DNA of 64,000 nt from positions 1 to 64,000 of the forward strand of contig NZ_JAQLDQ010000006.1 in the NCBI RefSeq assembly GCF_028209395.1. The letters are read 5' to 3'. Below are positions 20,033 through 28,911 of the stretch, in pieces (positions within the stretch are counted from its first letter, which is position 1; every line of letters starts with the position of its first letter). The stretch is from Collinsella aerofaciens. GTDB lineage: Bacteria; Actinomycetota; Coriobacteriia; Coriobacteriales; Coriobacteriaceae. Made by a program: the position numbers and the translations under genes. The notes below the pieces were generated by a model. That model saw only the letters and a list, made by a program, of their open reading frames with translations, ran no database searches and was not told where the DNA came from.

Positions 20033-20153
20033 AGGAAAAATGGGCCATGTGTCCCAGTTGTGGAGACTCGTTGAGCCGTCTGGGTATCGTGAAAGATCGC
20101 GCACTCCCCCATCATCAAAAGTGACACACGCTACCAGTTGATGGGAGGCAGCC

Positions 20154-20891
20154 ATGGGCTTCTTTGACAAGATGTTCGAGAAGAAAGAGCGCGCGATTTG
20201 CGGTACCGAGCTGGGACTTCTAGGTAAGACAAAAATCAATGAAGGCTACCTGTGCAAAGAGTGCGCCGGCAAGCTCTCCCCCTACTTTCACGGCTATCGC
20301 TCCAGCACCGCGGACGATATCCGCGAGCAGCTCGCCTACCGCGAGGCCAATGCCGAGCGCCTGGCGTCGTTCAACCCCACGCGCACGCTTTCTGCCGGGC
20401 GCACCAACATCATGCTCGACGAGGACGCGGGCCTGCTGATCATTACCTCGCAGAGCCGCTGGCGCGATGCCAATCCCGACATCATCGAGTTCTCGCAGGT
20501 ACTCGGCTGCGATATGGATATCGACGAGCATCGCACCGAAATCTATCGCGAGACCAAGGACGGCGAGCGCGAGAGCTACAACCCGCCGCGCTACGACCTG
20601 GATTACGACTTTAATCTGACCATCCACGTCAACACGCCGTACTTTACCGAGATCAACCTGCGCGTGAACGACTCCACCATCGATCAGCGCGGCTCCATCG
20701 AATACCGCGAGGCCAAGCGCCAGGCAACCGAGGTCCGCGACGCGCTGGTGCAGCTGCGCCAGGAGACGCGCAACAGCGTCGCGGCCGCCAAGGCCCCCAA
20801 GACCGCGGTGACCTGCCCCTTCTGCGGAGCCACCACCATTCCCGATGCCAGTGGGCGCTGCGAATACTGCGGCGGCGCCATCGGCGCATAG
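20154..20891 (+). CDS. DUF4428-type zinc-ribbon protein
   Basis: 245 residues, cytoplasmic. The N-terminus has a treble-clef-like metal site (a CGTELGLLGKTKINEGYLCKEC stretch near residues 16-37) of the DUF4428 type. The middle resembles a PH-like or beta-rich domain. The C-terminus ends in a zinc ribbon with two CxxC pairs (CPFCG and CEYCG). The start follows GGAGG. It is the first gene of a run of four on the plus strand: 24 bases to the next gene, then 48 and 80. Neighbours are a zinc-ribbon membrane protein and an SPFH protein, so it is probably a cytoplasmic partner in the same membrane-associated complex. The biochemical role is unknown. Confidence 0.75.
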   Translation: MGFFDKMFEKKERAICGTELGLLGKTKINEGYLCKECAGKLSPYFHGYRSSTADDIREQLAYREANAERLASFNPTRTLSAGRTNIMLDEDAGLLIITSQSRWRDANPDIIEFSQVLGCDMDIDEHRTEIYRETKDGERESYNPPRYDLDYDFNLTIHVNTPYFTEINLRVNDSTIDQRGSIEYREAKRQATEVRDALVQLRQETRNSVAAAKAPKTAVTCPFCGATTIPDASGRCEYCGGAIGA

Positions 20892-20915
20892 CCTCCGGCA
20901 CGGAAAGGACCGATC

Positions 20916-22238
20916 ATGGCCTTCGAGAGCGTTAACTATCAGTGCCCTGCCTGCGGTGGTCCCCTGCATTTTGCCAGCGCCGAGCAAAAGCTTGTCTGCG
21001 ACTACTGTGACTCACGCTTTGAAGTCGAAGAAGTCGAGGCCCTCTATCGCGAGCGCCAGGACAAGGCAGATGCCAAAGCCGATGCCGCAGCCGCAGCTCC
21101 CAAACCTGCTGCCGACGATGCCGTGCAGGAGCTCGCCCAAAACGCCGGCTACATCTGCTCGTCGTGCGGCGCCGAGCTCGTGTCCGACGGCACCGTCGCC
21201 GTCACCACCTGCCCGTACTGCGGCAACTCCGCCGTGGCGCCTGGCCAGCTCTCTGGCGACTTCTCGCCCGACCTGGTGATTCCGTTTAAGCTCGGGCGCG
21301 ACGACGTCACGGCCGCACTCAAGGAACACTACAAGGGCAAGATCTTGCTGCCCAAGAGCTTTGTCACCGGCAACCACATCGACGAGGTCCAAGGTGTCTA
21401 CGTGCCGTTTTGGCTCTACGGCGCCCGCGTGGACGGCGAAGTGTACTTTGACGCGACCAACGAGACCGTGACCGAGGAATCCGACCGCACCGTCACGACC
21501 ACCGACCACTACGATGCCTATCGCAAGGGCAATATCTCGTTTAAGCGCGTGCCCGTCGACGGATCGTCCAAGATGCCCGACGGCCATATGGACGCCATCG
21601 AGCCGTTTGACTACGACGCACTGCGCCCGTTCTCGGTCGCCTATATGCCCGGCTACATCGCCAACCGCTATGACGAGGATTGCGAAACCTGCAAGGCGCG
21701 CGCCGAACGCCGCATGGAGGAGAGCACGATCTCGGCCCTGCGCGAGACCGTCGTCGACGAATATGACGACGCCACGGTCGAAAGCAAGCAGCTCGACTAC
21801 ACCTGGGAAGAAAGCGATTATGCCCTGTTCCCCGTGTGGATGCTTTCCACCTCGTGGAACGGCAAGAGTTACCTGTTTGCCATGAACGGCCAAACCGGCC
21901 GCATGGTCGGCGAGCTTCCCTGCTCCAAGCCCAAGCTCGCCATCGCCTCAGTGCTGTTCTTTGTAATCGGATTTGTCCTCTCCCAGATTCTCTTTATGGG
22001 CGAGAACGCCTTCAATCCGGATTACCTCACCTTTGATATCGAGGGCATCCTCATCAACATCATCGCGCCACTGATCATCGTGATTATCGGAGACGTGCTG
22101 CTGGTAGGCCAGCTCAAGACGGCCAACGAAGCAACCCATGCCGATGAGTATTGTGGCGAGCTCGACCTGACCGAGAAGCATGACACCTTCAGCCACACCG
22201 AGACCACCGTTGTCATGAAAGACAACAAGGACGATTAG
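20916..22238 (+). CDS. Zinc-ribbon membrane protein, YdjG-like
   Basis: 440 residues. The N-terminus has a TFIIB-like zinc ribbon (CPACG at about residue 10 and CDYC at about 29), and a second ribbon (CSSCG and CPYCG) lies near residues 82-102. A central domain with GVYVPFWLYG follows, and near the C-terminus two hydrophobic segments (about 345-365 and 380-405). Layout and motifs resemble Bacillus subtilis YdjG, which acts with YdjI and PspA at the membrane; that is family knowledge and the assignment here is by pattern. It sits between the DUF4428 and SPFH genes in the same order logic as the ydj operon but without a PspA gene nearby. Ligand unknown. Confidence 0.75.
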   Translation: MAFESVNYQCPACGGPLHFASAEQKLVCDYCDSRFEVEEVEALYRERQDKADAKADAAAAAPKPAADDAVQELAQNAGYICSSCGAELVSDGTVAVTTCPYCGNSAVAPGQLSGDFSPDLVIPFKLGRDDVTAALKEHYKGKILLPKSFVTGNHIDEVQGVYVPFWLYGARVDGEVYFDATNETVTEESDRTVTTTDHYDAYRKGNISFKRVPVDGSSKMPDGHMDAIEPFDYDALRPFSVAYMPGYIANRYDEDCETCKARAERRMEESTISALRETVVDEYDDATVESKQLDYTWEESDYALFPVWMLSTSWNGKSYLFAMNGQTGRMVGELPCSKPKLAIASVLFFVIGFVLSQILFMGENAFNPDYLTFDIEGILINIIAPLIIVIIGDVLLVGQLKTANEATHADEYCGELDLTEKHDTFSHTETTVVMKDNKDD

Positions 22239-22286
22239 CCATTCTGACCAATACCACCCGGCCTTTGACGAGAAAGGAAGATCACC

Positions 22287-23522
22287 ATGGGACTCTTGAA
22301 AGCTGGATTGGGTGCTGCCGGCGGCGTCATGGCCGACCAGTGGAAGGAATTTATCTATTGCGAATCGATGCCTGCTGACGTCTTGGCCTGCAAGGGCAGC
22401 AAACGCACCGGCGGTCGCAGCTCCAACACGCGCGGCGAGGACAACGTTATCTCCAACGGCTCCGTCATCGCCGTTAACGACGGCCAGGGCATGCTCGTGG
22501 TGCAAAACGGCAAGATCATCGAGGTTGCGCTGGAGCCCGGCGAGTTTGTCTTCGATACCGGCAGCGAGCCGAGCGTCTTCAGTGGCAACCTGGGCGACTC
22601 CATCAAGGAGACGTTTGCCAACATCGGCAGCCGCTTTACCTTTGGCGGCGACGCGGGCAAGGACCAGCGCGTCTACTTCATCAACACCAAGGAGATCATC
22701 GGCAACAAGTACGGCACCGCCTCGCCCGTGCCCTTCCGCGTGGTCGACAACAACATTGGCCTGGACGTCGACATCTCCGTGCGTTGCAACGGCGAGTATT
22801 CGTACCGCATCACCAACCCGCTGCTGTTCTACACCAACGTGTGCGGCAACGTAACCGACAGCTACACGCGCGACAAGATCGACAGCCAGCTTAAGTCCGA
22901 GCTGCTCACCGCCCTGCAGCCCGCCTTTGCCAAGATCTCGGAGATGGGCATTCGCTACAGCGCCATCCCCGGCCACACCACCGAGCTCGCCCGCGCGCTC
23001 AACGAGGTTCTCTCCGCCGACTGGCGCGACCTGCGCGGCGTCGAGATTGTGAGCTTTGGCGTCAACTCCATCGCTGCCTCGCAAGAGGACGAGCAGATGA
23101 TCAAGGACCTGCAGAAGGCCGCCGTCATGCGCGATCCCACTATGGCGGCCGCCAACATCGCCAGCGCCCAGAGCGACGCGATGCGCGCGGCGGCTGCCAA
23201 CCCCAACGGCGCGATGGCCGGCTTTATGGGCATGGGCATGGCAGGCGGCATGGGCGGCATGAACGCCAGCCAGCTGTTCGCCGCCGGCCAGGCACAGCAG
23301 CAGGCCGCCCCGCAGCCGGCTCCGGCACCCGCCCCGGCTCCTGCCGCCGCACCTGCGACCGGCACATGGACCTGCAGCTGCGGCGCCACCAACACCGGCA
23401 AGTTCTGCTCCGAGTGCGGCAGTCCCGCACCCGACCCGGCACCGGCAAAGTGGTTCTGCCCCAACTGCGGTAGCGAAAACGGCGGCAAGTTCTGCAGCAA
23501 CTGCGGAACGCCCAGGCCCTAG
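22287..23522 (+). CDS. SPFH-domain protein with zinc ribbons, YdjI-like
   Basis: 411 residues. Residues about 40-290 form an SPFH (band-7) domain of the virion-core/YdjI type, starting with DQWKEFIYCESMP. Then come a Gly/Met-rich stretch (about 308-330), a Pro/Ala-repeat linker (about 340-360), and two C-terminal zinc ribbons with CxC/CxxC and CPNCG/CSNCG pairs. Members form oligomeric scaffolds at the membrane surface; the Bacillus homologue places YdjG and a PspA there. The start follows AAAGGAAG. It is the third gene of the module at 20154-24445. I expect it to recruit the zinc-ribbon membrane protein encoded upstream. Confidence 0.85.
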   Translation: MGLLKAGLGAAGGVMADQWKEFIYCESMPADVLACKGSKRTGGRSSNTRGEDNVISNGSVIAVNDGQGMLVVQNGKIIEVALEPGEFVFDTGSEPSVFSGNLGDSIKETFANIGSRFTFGGDAGKDQRVYFINTKEIIGNKYGTASPVPFRVVDNNIGLDVDISVRCNGEYSYRITNPLLFYTNVCGNVTDSYTRDKIDSQLKSELLTALQPAFAKISEMGIRYSAIPGHTTELARALNEVLSADWRDLRGVEIVSFGVNSIAASQEDEQMIKDLQKAAVMRDPTMAAANIASAQSDAMRAAAANPNGAMAGFMGMGMAGGMGGMNASQLFAAGQAQQQAAPQPAPAPAPAPAAAPATGTWTCSCGATNTGKFCSECGSPAPDPAPAKWFCPNCGSENGGKFCSNCGTPRP

Positions 23523-23541
23523 CCCCTCTATCTGGTAATTG

Positions 23542-23563
23542 GCGGGGGATCCGCCACCCCCGC
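23542..23563 (+). terminator. Weak hairpin between SPFH and lipoprotein genes
   Basis: A 7-bp GC stem (23542-23548 with 23557-23563) followed by ATTTGCTTC. It may reduce readthrough into the lipoprotein gene. Confidence 0.4.
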
Positions 23564-23602
23564 ATTTGCTTCTATGGGTTTCGTTCGATAAAGGAGGACA
23601 CC

Positions 23603-24445
23603 ATGAAGACAACGTTCAAAAAATCCGTACTCGCATTTCTGACATGCGTCCTTGCGCTCGCCTTTGCCCTGACGGGCTGCAGCGGCGGCGGCAAAGACCC
23701 CAAGGCCAACTTCGTCGGCAGCTGGGAACTCTCGGGTGGAACCATGGAGGGCGAAGAGCTGACCGATGAGTACATGAAGATGCTCGAGGATTGGGGTGTC
23801 CACTGCGTCCTGATTCTCGATGAGGACGGTACAGGTGCCCTCGACCTGTTCCTTGAAGTCGTCGACCTTAAATGGGAGGCAAAGGACGCCACCACCGTAA
23901 CCATCACCGCCGAAGACGAGTCGCATGACATGAAGCTCAAGGACGGCAAGCTCATCCTCGAAGAGGATGACGGCAATCTTGTCTTTACCAAGTCCGACAA
24001 GGATCTGTCCGGCACGGTGAAGAAGGATCGCGAGGCGGCCGAGAAGGAAAAAGAGATCGACGAGGCCGTCGAAGACGACGACGTCCAGAAGATTGAAATC
24101 TCCCCCGCCGTCACCGTTGCCGATGACGACCTGTGCACCATCACCATCACCGAGAAGTTCAAGGACGAGTGGGGCGACATCGGTTTTGTCGTCAACATCA
24201 CCAACAAGAGCGACAAGGACCTGACCTTCTACGCTCCTTCCGGCAAGACCAACGTCAACGGCACCATGAAGGAACCTTGGTTCTCGGCTCACCTGATGCC
24301 CGGCACCAACGCCACTGAGGAATTCACGTTCTCGAACGGCACGCTCGATAGCCTTGACGACCTGGTCAATACGACCATCGGCATCGACGCCTACCTGACC
24401 GATTCCTACGAGGACGTCGCCTCTTACACCGCAACCATCGCGTAA
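23603..24445 (+). CDS. Lipoprotein with C-terminal immunoglobulin-like domain
   Basis: 280 residues. A signal peptide ends in a lipobox (LTGC, Cys about residue 26), so it should be anchored outside the membrane. Residues 30-140 are a small beta domain beginning NFVGSWELSGG, as in many short Actinobacterial and Firmicute lipoproteins. A charged helical linker (EAAEKEKEIDEAVED) follows, then a beta-rich domain from about residue 160 resembling the DUF5067 type. The start follows AAAGGAGG. It is the last gene of the DUF4428/zinc-ribbon/SPFH run and is closed by a strong terminator, so it may be the extracytoplasmic arm of that module. Specific function unknown. Confidence 0.8.
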   Translation: MKTTFKKSVLAFLTCVLALAFALTGCSGGGKDPKANFVGSWELSGGTMEGEELTDEYMKMLEDWGVHCVLILDEDGTGALDLFLEVVDLKWEAKDATTVTITAEDESHDMKLKDGKLILEEDDGNLVFTKSDKDLSGTVKKDREAAEKEKEIDEAVEDDDVQKIEISPAVTVADDDLCTITITEKFKDEWGDIGFVVNITNKSDKDLTFYAPSGKTNVNGTMKEPWFSAHLMPGTNATEEFTFSNGTLDSLDDLVNTTIGIDAYLTDSYEDVASYTATIA

Positions 24446-24495
24446 CGGCACGTAACATCAGCCGCGGATTGGCGGACACATCCGCGCACATGTCA

Positions 24496-24530
24496 AGCGG
24501 GGCCGCAGGAGATAATCCTGCGGCCCCGCT
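24496..24530 (+). terminator. Terminator of the 20-24 kb module
   Basis: Perfect 15-bp GC-rich stem (24496-24510 with 24516-24530) and loop GATAA, then GCTTTAT on the plus strand, 50 bases after the lipoprotein stop codon. Confidence 0.85.
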
Positions 24531-24564
24531 GCTTTATGCCGACAGCACTGCCCATACAAGCAGG

Positions 24565-24599
24565 CCGCCCGCCGTTTTTAGATGCGAAACGGCAGGCGG
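24565..24599. terminator. Second hairpin between convergent genes
   Basis: 13-base stem with one mismatch (24565-24577 with 24587-24599). TCTATCTTT follows on the plus strand. It lies 40 bases past the stop of the response regulator gene, so it may serve both directions. Confidence 0.6.
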
Positions 24600-24638
24600 T
24601 CTATCTTTACGGCGCCAGAACACGGATGAGCGCGTCGA

Positions 24639-25262
24639 TTACGGGCGTTCCATGTTGGGAACGATGCTGCCTTCGGTCACCGCATGCACGGCAAGACGCA
24701 TGATGTTGTCGTAGCCGGTCTTGCTCAGGATCTCCGAAATGCGGCGCTTGATGGTGCCCTCACTCATAAACAGCTCGGCCGCAATCTCGCGACGGCTCTT
24801 GCCCTCGCAGGCAAGGCGCAAAATCGACAGCTCGACATCGTCGAGGGCTGCCGTGCCCGAAAAAATGCTTTCGGGCGGCTTGGGAAACGTGCAATAGCCC
24901 GCCAGCGTGGAGCGCATCACGGCGAACAGCTCGTCGATACCGACGTTCTTGTACACAAAGCTATCGACGCCCGCCTCGCGGGCCTGATCGACAAAGGTGA
25001 TCTCGGGCATGCCGGTCATGATAATGATGCGACACTCGGGCAGCTGCTCCTTGATGCGCGCCGCCGCCACGATGCCGTTGGAATCATGCTCGGTGCACAC
25101 GTCCATCAGTATCATGTCCGGGCGCTCCTTGAGCGCGACACCCAAGGCCTCGGAGGCATCGGCGAGCGCGGCGACGACGGTCATATCGGGCTGGTCGCCA
25201 ACGGAGCGCGCCAGGCTCTCGCGCAGGATGGCCTGGTCTTCGACTATAAGGACGCGGATCAT
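24639..25262 (-). CDS. NarL/LuxR-family response regulator
   Basis: 207 residues: receiver domain 1-120 with phospho-acceptor Asp54 and conserved Asp9, Thr83 and Lys105, and a C-terminal LuxR helix-turn-helix (LDDVELSILRLACEGKSRREIAAEL to ISEILSK). Once phosphorylated it should bind DNA as a dimer. The start at 25262 has AAAGGAG upstream and overlaps the stop of the kinase gene by four bases (ATGA), so the two are translationally coupled. It is the last gene of a 7TM sensor-kinase-regulator unit. Targets are not visible; no obvious binding site was found. Confidence 0.95.
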   Translation of the reverse strand: MIRVLIVEDQAILRESLARSVGDQPDMTVVAALADASEALGVALKERPDMILMDVCTEHDSNGIVAAARIKEQLPECRIIIMTGMPEITFVDQAREAGVDSFVYKNVGIDELFAVMRSTLAGYCTFPKPPESIFSGTAALDDVELSILRLACEGKSRREIAAELFMSEGTIKRRISEILSKTGYDNIMRLAVHAVTEGSIVPNMERP

Positions 25263-26752
25263 GAAATTCTCCTTTGGACCGTGGCGTTGGAGCTCAACGG
25301 GATGGACACCGCAAGCGTAAAGGGCTGGGCGGTATGGACCTCTAGTCTGCCACCCAGATCTTGCGCGACATGCCTCATACCTGGGATACCCGTTCCCTCG
25401 CGATACGATACGGGGGCCGGGGACCCGTCGTTAGAAATCGTCATGTGCGCGATGCCGTCAGCATCCGTCCCCTCCTGCCACAGGCGCACATGGACCCGAT
25501 GCGCCTGCGCATGCTTGGTGGCATTGGTCGAGGCCTCGCGGATAATCTGCAAAAATGCGGCGGCGACACGCGCGTCCTCAGGCAGCACACCCTCAACATC
25601 GATCTGCACGCTCACCAGGCCAAAAGCGTGGGCGATATCACCCAGCTGCTCTGCAGGCTCACTGGCACCACCACTGCGCAGGTCGGCGGCGATCGAGCGC
25701 AGCAATGGGTCAATCTGCTCGAGCGACTCGTCGTCCAGGCGCCCCTCCTCCAAATAGCGATGGAGGATGGACAGGCGCTGCCCGATCACGTCGTGCACGC
25801 GGGCACGCATGCGCAGGTAGGCCGCATTGTCGGCAACTTTTTTGACTTCTTCGATCTGGGCCTGGAGTTCTTTGCCCGCAAGCTCAAGCAGGTGATTGGC
25901 TTGCGCCAGGCGGTCGTGGGCATGCGCATACTCCGTCACATCCAGCCCGATAATGCGCTCAAAGAGGCGGCCCGAAACCATAACCTCGTCGTGCACAAAT
26001 AGGCGAATCTCGACGGGAGAAATCTCGATCACCGCGCGAGGCTCACCAAAACGGTCCAAGTTAATCCGCACACGGTTCCTACTGCTTTCGGGCATTTGCA
26101 TGCTGAGTTTGCGCAGGTCGTTCCATGTGCTGCTCATGTCGCCCAGGTCGGTGGGCATATGAAGCTCCACCAGGTTTTTGCGCATGCAGCGGTTCATGAG
26201 CAGCGGACGGCCCCTCGGGTCTAGATACAGGATGCCCACGGGAATCACGTTGATGGTCTCGATCGTCGAGAACATGGTGATATCCTCCTGGCGGTTACGG
26301 ACGTCCATCAAGAGCGCCGCGATGGAACGGAACAGGAAGAACGCTCCCTCTGCGATAAGGACAACGGTCCACGCCGAGCCCATGGCAAAAACCACCGGTG
26401 GTGTAACGGCGACAACAAGCAGCAGCTCGACCAGCATGACGGGGCGACGATAGTGCACCATAAGTACCACGCCATAGGCAAAGATCGCGGCATTGAGCCA
26501 CAACGCTCCGCCCGTTGCCCTGGCGCAAACGTCAAGCGGCGCCACCAGATACGAGCCAGACGACGCGAATAAGATGAGCGCTGAAATCATCAGGTGAAGC
26601 ACAAGGCTCGCCTCGTAGGCGCAAATCACCTTACGGTCATAGGGCGAGCGGCGCGACGCGATGAGCGGGACGTGGATCGTCTGCAGACACGCAGCCAGGG
26701 CAAAGACAACATCGAGCGCAACGATTTGGGGAAGGATGAGCGAAATCTGCAT
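25259..26752 (-). CDS. Sensor histidine kinase, NarX-like
   Basis: 497 residues. Six or so hydrophobic segments occupy residues 5-150. A PAS-like region follows (about 160-270, with IPVGILYLDPRGRPLLMN), then a coiled coil, a HisKA_3-type helix with His320 in ARVHDVIGQRLS, and a HATPase domain with an N-box (REASTNATKHAQA) and G-box (GTGIPGMRHVAQDLGG). It should phosphorylate the regulator at 24639-25262, with which it overlaps. ATG at 26752 has GGTGAG six bases away and lies two bases after the upstream stop; a GTG at 26758 is the alternative. The signal is unknown. Confidence 0.92.
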   Translation of the reverse strand: MQISLILPQIVALDVVFALAACLQTIHVPLIASRRSPYDRKVICAYEASLVLHLMISALILFASSGSYLVAPLDVCARATGGALWLNAAIFAYGVVLMVHYRRPVMLVELLLVVAVTPPVVFAMGSAWTVVLIAEGAFFLFRSIAALLMDVRNRQEDITMFSTIETINVIPVGILYLDPRGRPLLMNRCMRKNLVELHMPTDLGDMSSTWNDLRKLSMQMPESSRNRVRINLDRFGEPRAVIEISPVEIRLFVHDEVMVSGRLFERIIGLDVTEYAHAHDRLAQANHLLELAGKELQAQIEEVKKVADNAAYLRMRARVHDVIGQRLSILHRYLEEGRLDDESLEQIDPLLRSIAADLRSGGASEPAEQLGDIAHAFGLVSVQIDVEGVLPEDARVAAAFLQIIREASTNATKHAQAHRVHVRLWQEGTDADGIAHMTISNDGSPAPVSYREGTGIPGMRHVAQDLGGRLEVHTAQPFTLAVSIPLSSNATVQRRIS

Positions 26753-26754
26753 CG

Positions 26755-28638
26755 TCACTCACCCGCCCTCGGCATCAAGACGATCATGCGCAGCTGGCCG
26801 GGCTCGCCCTCAAGGCGATATGCCACGTTGCGCCCTTGCAGAGCGCTTTCGAGCTCTTGCGCAGCGGGCGTCTGCGAAAGATCTGCATCATCGTTGGAAA
26901 AAAGCGTGGCGCGCAGCTCGACACTGCATCGGTCATGGTCGCCCAAGTGATACATAAGCGCCGGATGGTCGGCGGTGTAGGCAAAAAACGCAAAGTCATA
27001 CACGCAGTCGTACAGGGCGCTTACCGTACTAGCGTGCATCGGGCGCCGTATGGCGATAATCGAGGCGCAATCGATATCGATGGTGCGCAGGTCGCTTGCG
27101 AGCTCGTTGGCAATGAGTTGAATGCGGTCGCGGTCAAAGCCGCTCTCCCCGTGCTGCGCCAGCGTGAGCGACCCCTTGCGCTTGCAATAGGCGACGAGCA
27201 TCTTGGCGCGCTGCAGCATGCGGTAACGCTCGTGCGAAGACGCCTCGTCGGTCAACGGCGGCAGCGAGCTCAGCAGGTCGTACATCTCTTCGAGTGCGCG
27301 GGCAAGCGCCTGGTCCACGTCTTGGACCAGCAGGGTCTCGGCCTCTTGATCTGCCAAATGCGTCTTAAGGTCGTAGTCGGCCGTGAGCAGTTCGTTTTGG
27401 CGCTGCAGCTCCATGCGACGCTGCGCCAGTTCGCGATTGAGCTCGTTGAGTTCCGACACGTCTTGGGCAAGCAGGGCTGATCCGCCCAGCAGTGGAAAGG
27501 CACGGTACATCACATCGGGATCGGACGCCACGGCAAAGGCGTGGGCGCGGCCGTGCTCCTGGGTCCGCAACTCCTCGCGCACGCCTACCGGCATTGGCTT
27601 TGACACTGGCGTGGCATAGACTTCCTGCAGTTCGCGCGTTAGAACTTTGAGGTCGAGCGGCAAGGTGTCGAAGATGCCGGCGATGTCGTGATACGACGGA
27701 ATGACACCGCAATCGAGACAGATTTCCATCGCCACCACGCACAGGACGCAGTAGACAAGTGAAAAATTAAGCCTCCATGCCCAGGGCACACGCAGCGCAT
27801 ATGAAATGGCAAAGAACGCGCCGCCCAATAGGACAAGCGCGGCCGTGCCCGAGAAACGCTGAATACGAAAAGACGAGGACCGTCCTACCAAGATAAAAAA
27901 GGCAACGAAGTTAAAGGCTGTCCATACCAGAACGGTACCGTAGCCCCAACCATATGTGTAATCGTTGCTCCAGGTTCCACTCGATCGATCGAAATGGAAG
28001 ACCTGCTGATGAACATCGTTAGTAAGCACAAAGCCGATAAGCAGGACAGCCATGACCCACAAAACGGTGCGGTACCGACGCCCCATACGATGCTGTTCCA
28101 AACCCGCGAGGCGCAGACCGCACAGCTGGTAGATCAGCGGAATGAGCGTCATGGGCACGTAGTACAGGTACCACAGCACGGTGGCATAGAACGGCGTGAA
28201 CGACTTATATTTGAGGATGACCTCGATCATCCACAGGGCACAAATGGCGGCGATGGCAACAAGGCGGCGGCGCAAGACGTAGTCCAAGCAGCGTAGGTAC
28301 GCCAACACACCCCAGATTGAAAATGCAATTGCGGCGACAAGCAGCGGGAGAGAGCTCGAGTGGACGAGCGCATCCACGACCTCTTCGGACACCTCGCTAT
28401 AGGCGGGCACGGTGTTGGAAAGCTTGGGGTCGGAGGCGAACAGTGCCGGCAAGACTGCCAAAAGCATAAGGAACAGCGCGGTAATGGCGCCGGCGATAAC
28501 AAAGACGCGGTGGCGATACACGCCATGCGATATGCCAACAAGGAATCGCGGCATGGCGAAGAGCCTGCCGCCCCTAAGATCCGCCACGGGCGCGGATCGG
28601 GCGGTCGCGTGGCCGATATGTCGCTCGCGGGTACCCAT
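26755..28638 (-). CDS. 7TM-sensor protein, probable degenerate kinase
   Basis: About 627 residues. After a short N-terminus there are eight or so hydrophobic segments (through about residue 290 of the 28638 start) resembling the histidine-kinase N-terminal 7TM domain. A PAS-like section with DVMYRAFPLLGGSALLAQDVSEL follows, then a long coiled coil (about 340-420) and a C-terminal region that looks like a kinase core but lacks clear N and G boxes. It probably senses a signal in the membrane and acts on the kinase next door, whose ATG follows its stop by two bases. Start codon uncertain: 28638 has no good ribosome site, 28554 is an alternative. Confidence 0.75.
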   Translation of the reverse strand: MGTRERHIGHATARSAPVADLRGGRLFAMPRFLVGISHGVYRHRVFVIAGAITALFLMLLAVLPALFASDPKLSNTVPAYSEVSEEVVDALVHSSSLPLLVAAIAFSIWGVLAYLRCLDYVLRRRLVAIAAICALWMIEVILKYKSFTPFYATVLWYLYYVPMTLIPLIYQLCGLRLAGLEQHRMGRRYRTVLWVMAVLLIGFVLTNDVHQQVFHFDRSSGTWSNDYTYGWGYGTVLVWTAFNFVAFFILVGRSSSFRIQRFSGTAALVLLGGAFFAISYALRVPWAWRLNFSLVYCVLCVVAMEICLDCGVIPSYHDIAGIFDTLPLDLKVLTRELQEVYATPVSKPMPVGVREELRTQEHGRAHAFAVASDPDVMYRAFPLLGGSALLAQDVSELNELNRELAQRRMELQRQNELLTADYDLKTHLADQEAETLLVQDVDQALARALEEMYDLLSSLPPLTDEASSHERYRMLQRAKMLVAYCKRKGSLTLAQHGESGFDRDRIQLIANELASDLRTIDIDCASIIAIRRPMHASTVSALYDCVYDFAFFAYTADHPALMYHLGDHDRCSVELRATLFSNDDADLSQTPAAQELESALQGRNVAYRLEGEPGQLRMIVLMPRAGE

Positions 28639-28703
28639 AGTGCTTTTAGTGTACCGACAGGCGGGCCCAAAAAGCGGGCCACATGTCCCAAAATCCGCCG
28701 ACG

Positions 28704-28893
28704 GCAAAGGGTGTCCCCAGCGACTAGTCGTTTAAGAACGTCCCCAATGACTAAGACAAAACGAGCGAGGATTTTTGGACGCCCAAATGGCGAGAGTGGA
28801 TAATCTCCCACTTTGAGCCCACAAACAGGCTAAAAACGGGAGATTATCCACTCTCATTCTGCGGGCACTCATTTAAGTACGTCCCCAATGAGT
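28704..28893. repeat. Composite repeat block (families B, A, B)
   Basis: In order: GCAAAGGGTGTCCCC leading into a family-B unit (28726-28752), a GATTTTTGGAC module (28769-28779), family-A arms 28792-28809/28838-28855 (18 bp perfect) and another family-B unit (28867-28893). It fills most of the gap between the 7TM gene and the GH1 gene (28639-28986) and has the same module order as 19838-20032. No gene is seen here. Confidence 0.88.
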
Positions 28894-28911
28894 GCTTTCA
28901 CTTCTTTTAAC

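Noticed and set aside
21948..23612. 554-codon minus-strand frame opposite the SPFH gene
   Set aside because: Shadow frame; the plus-strand protein has clear SPFH and zinc-ribbon motifs and a ribosome site.
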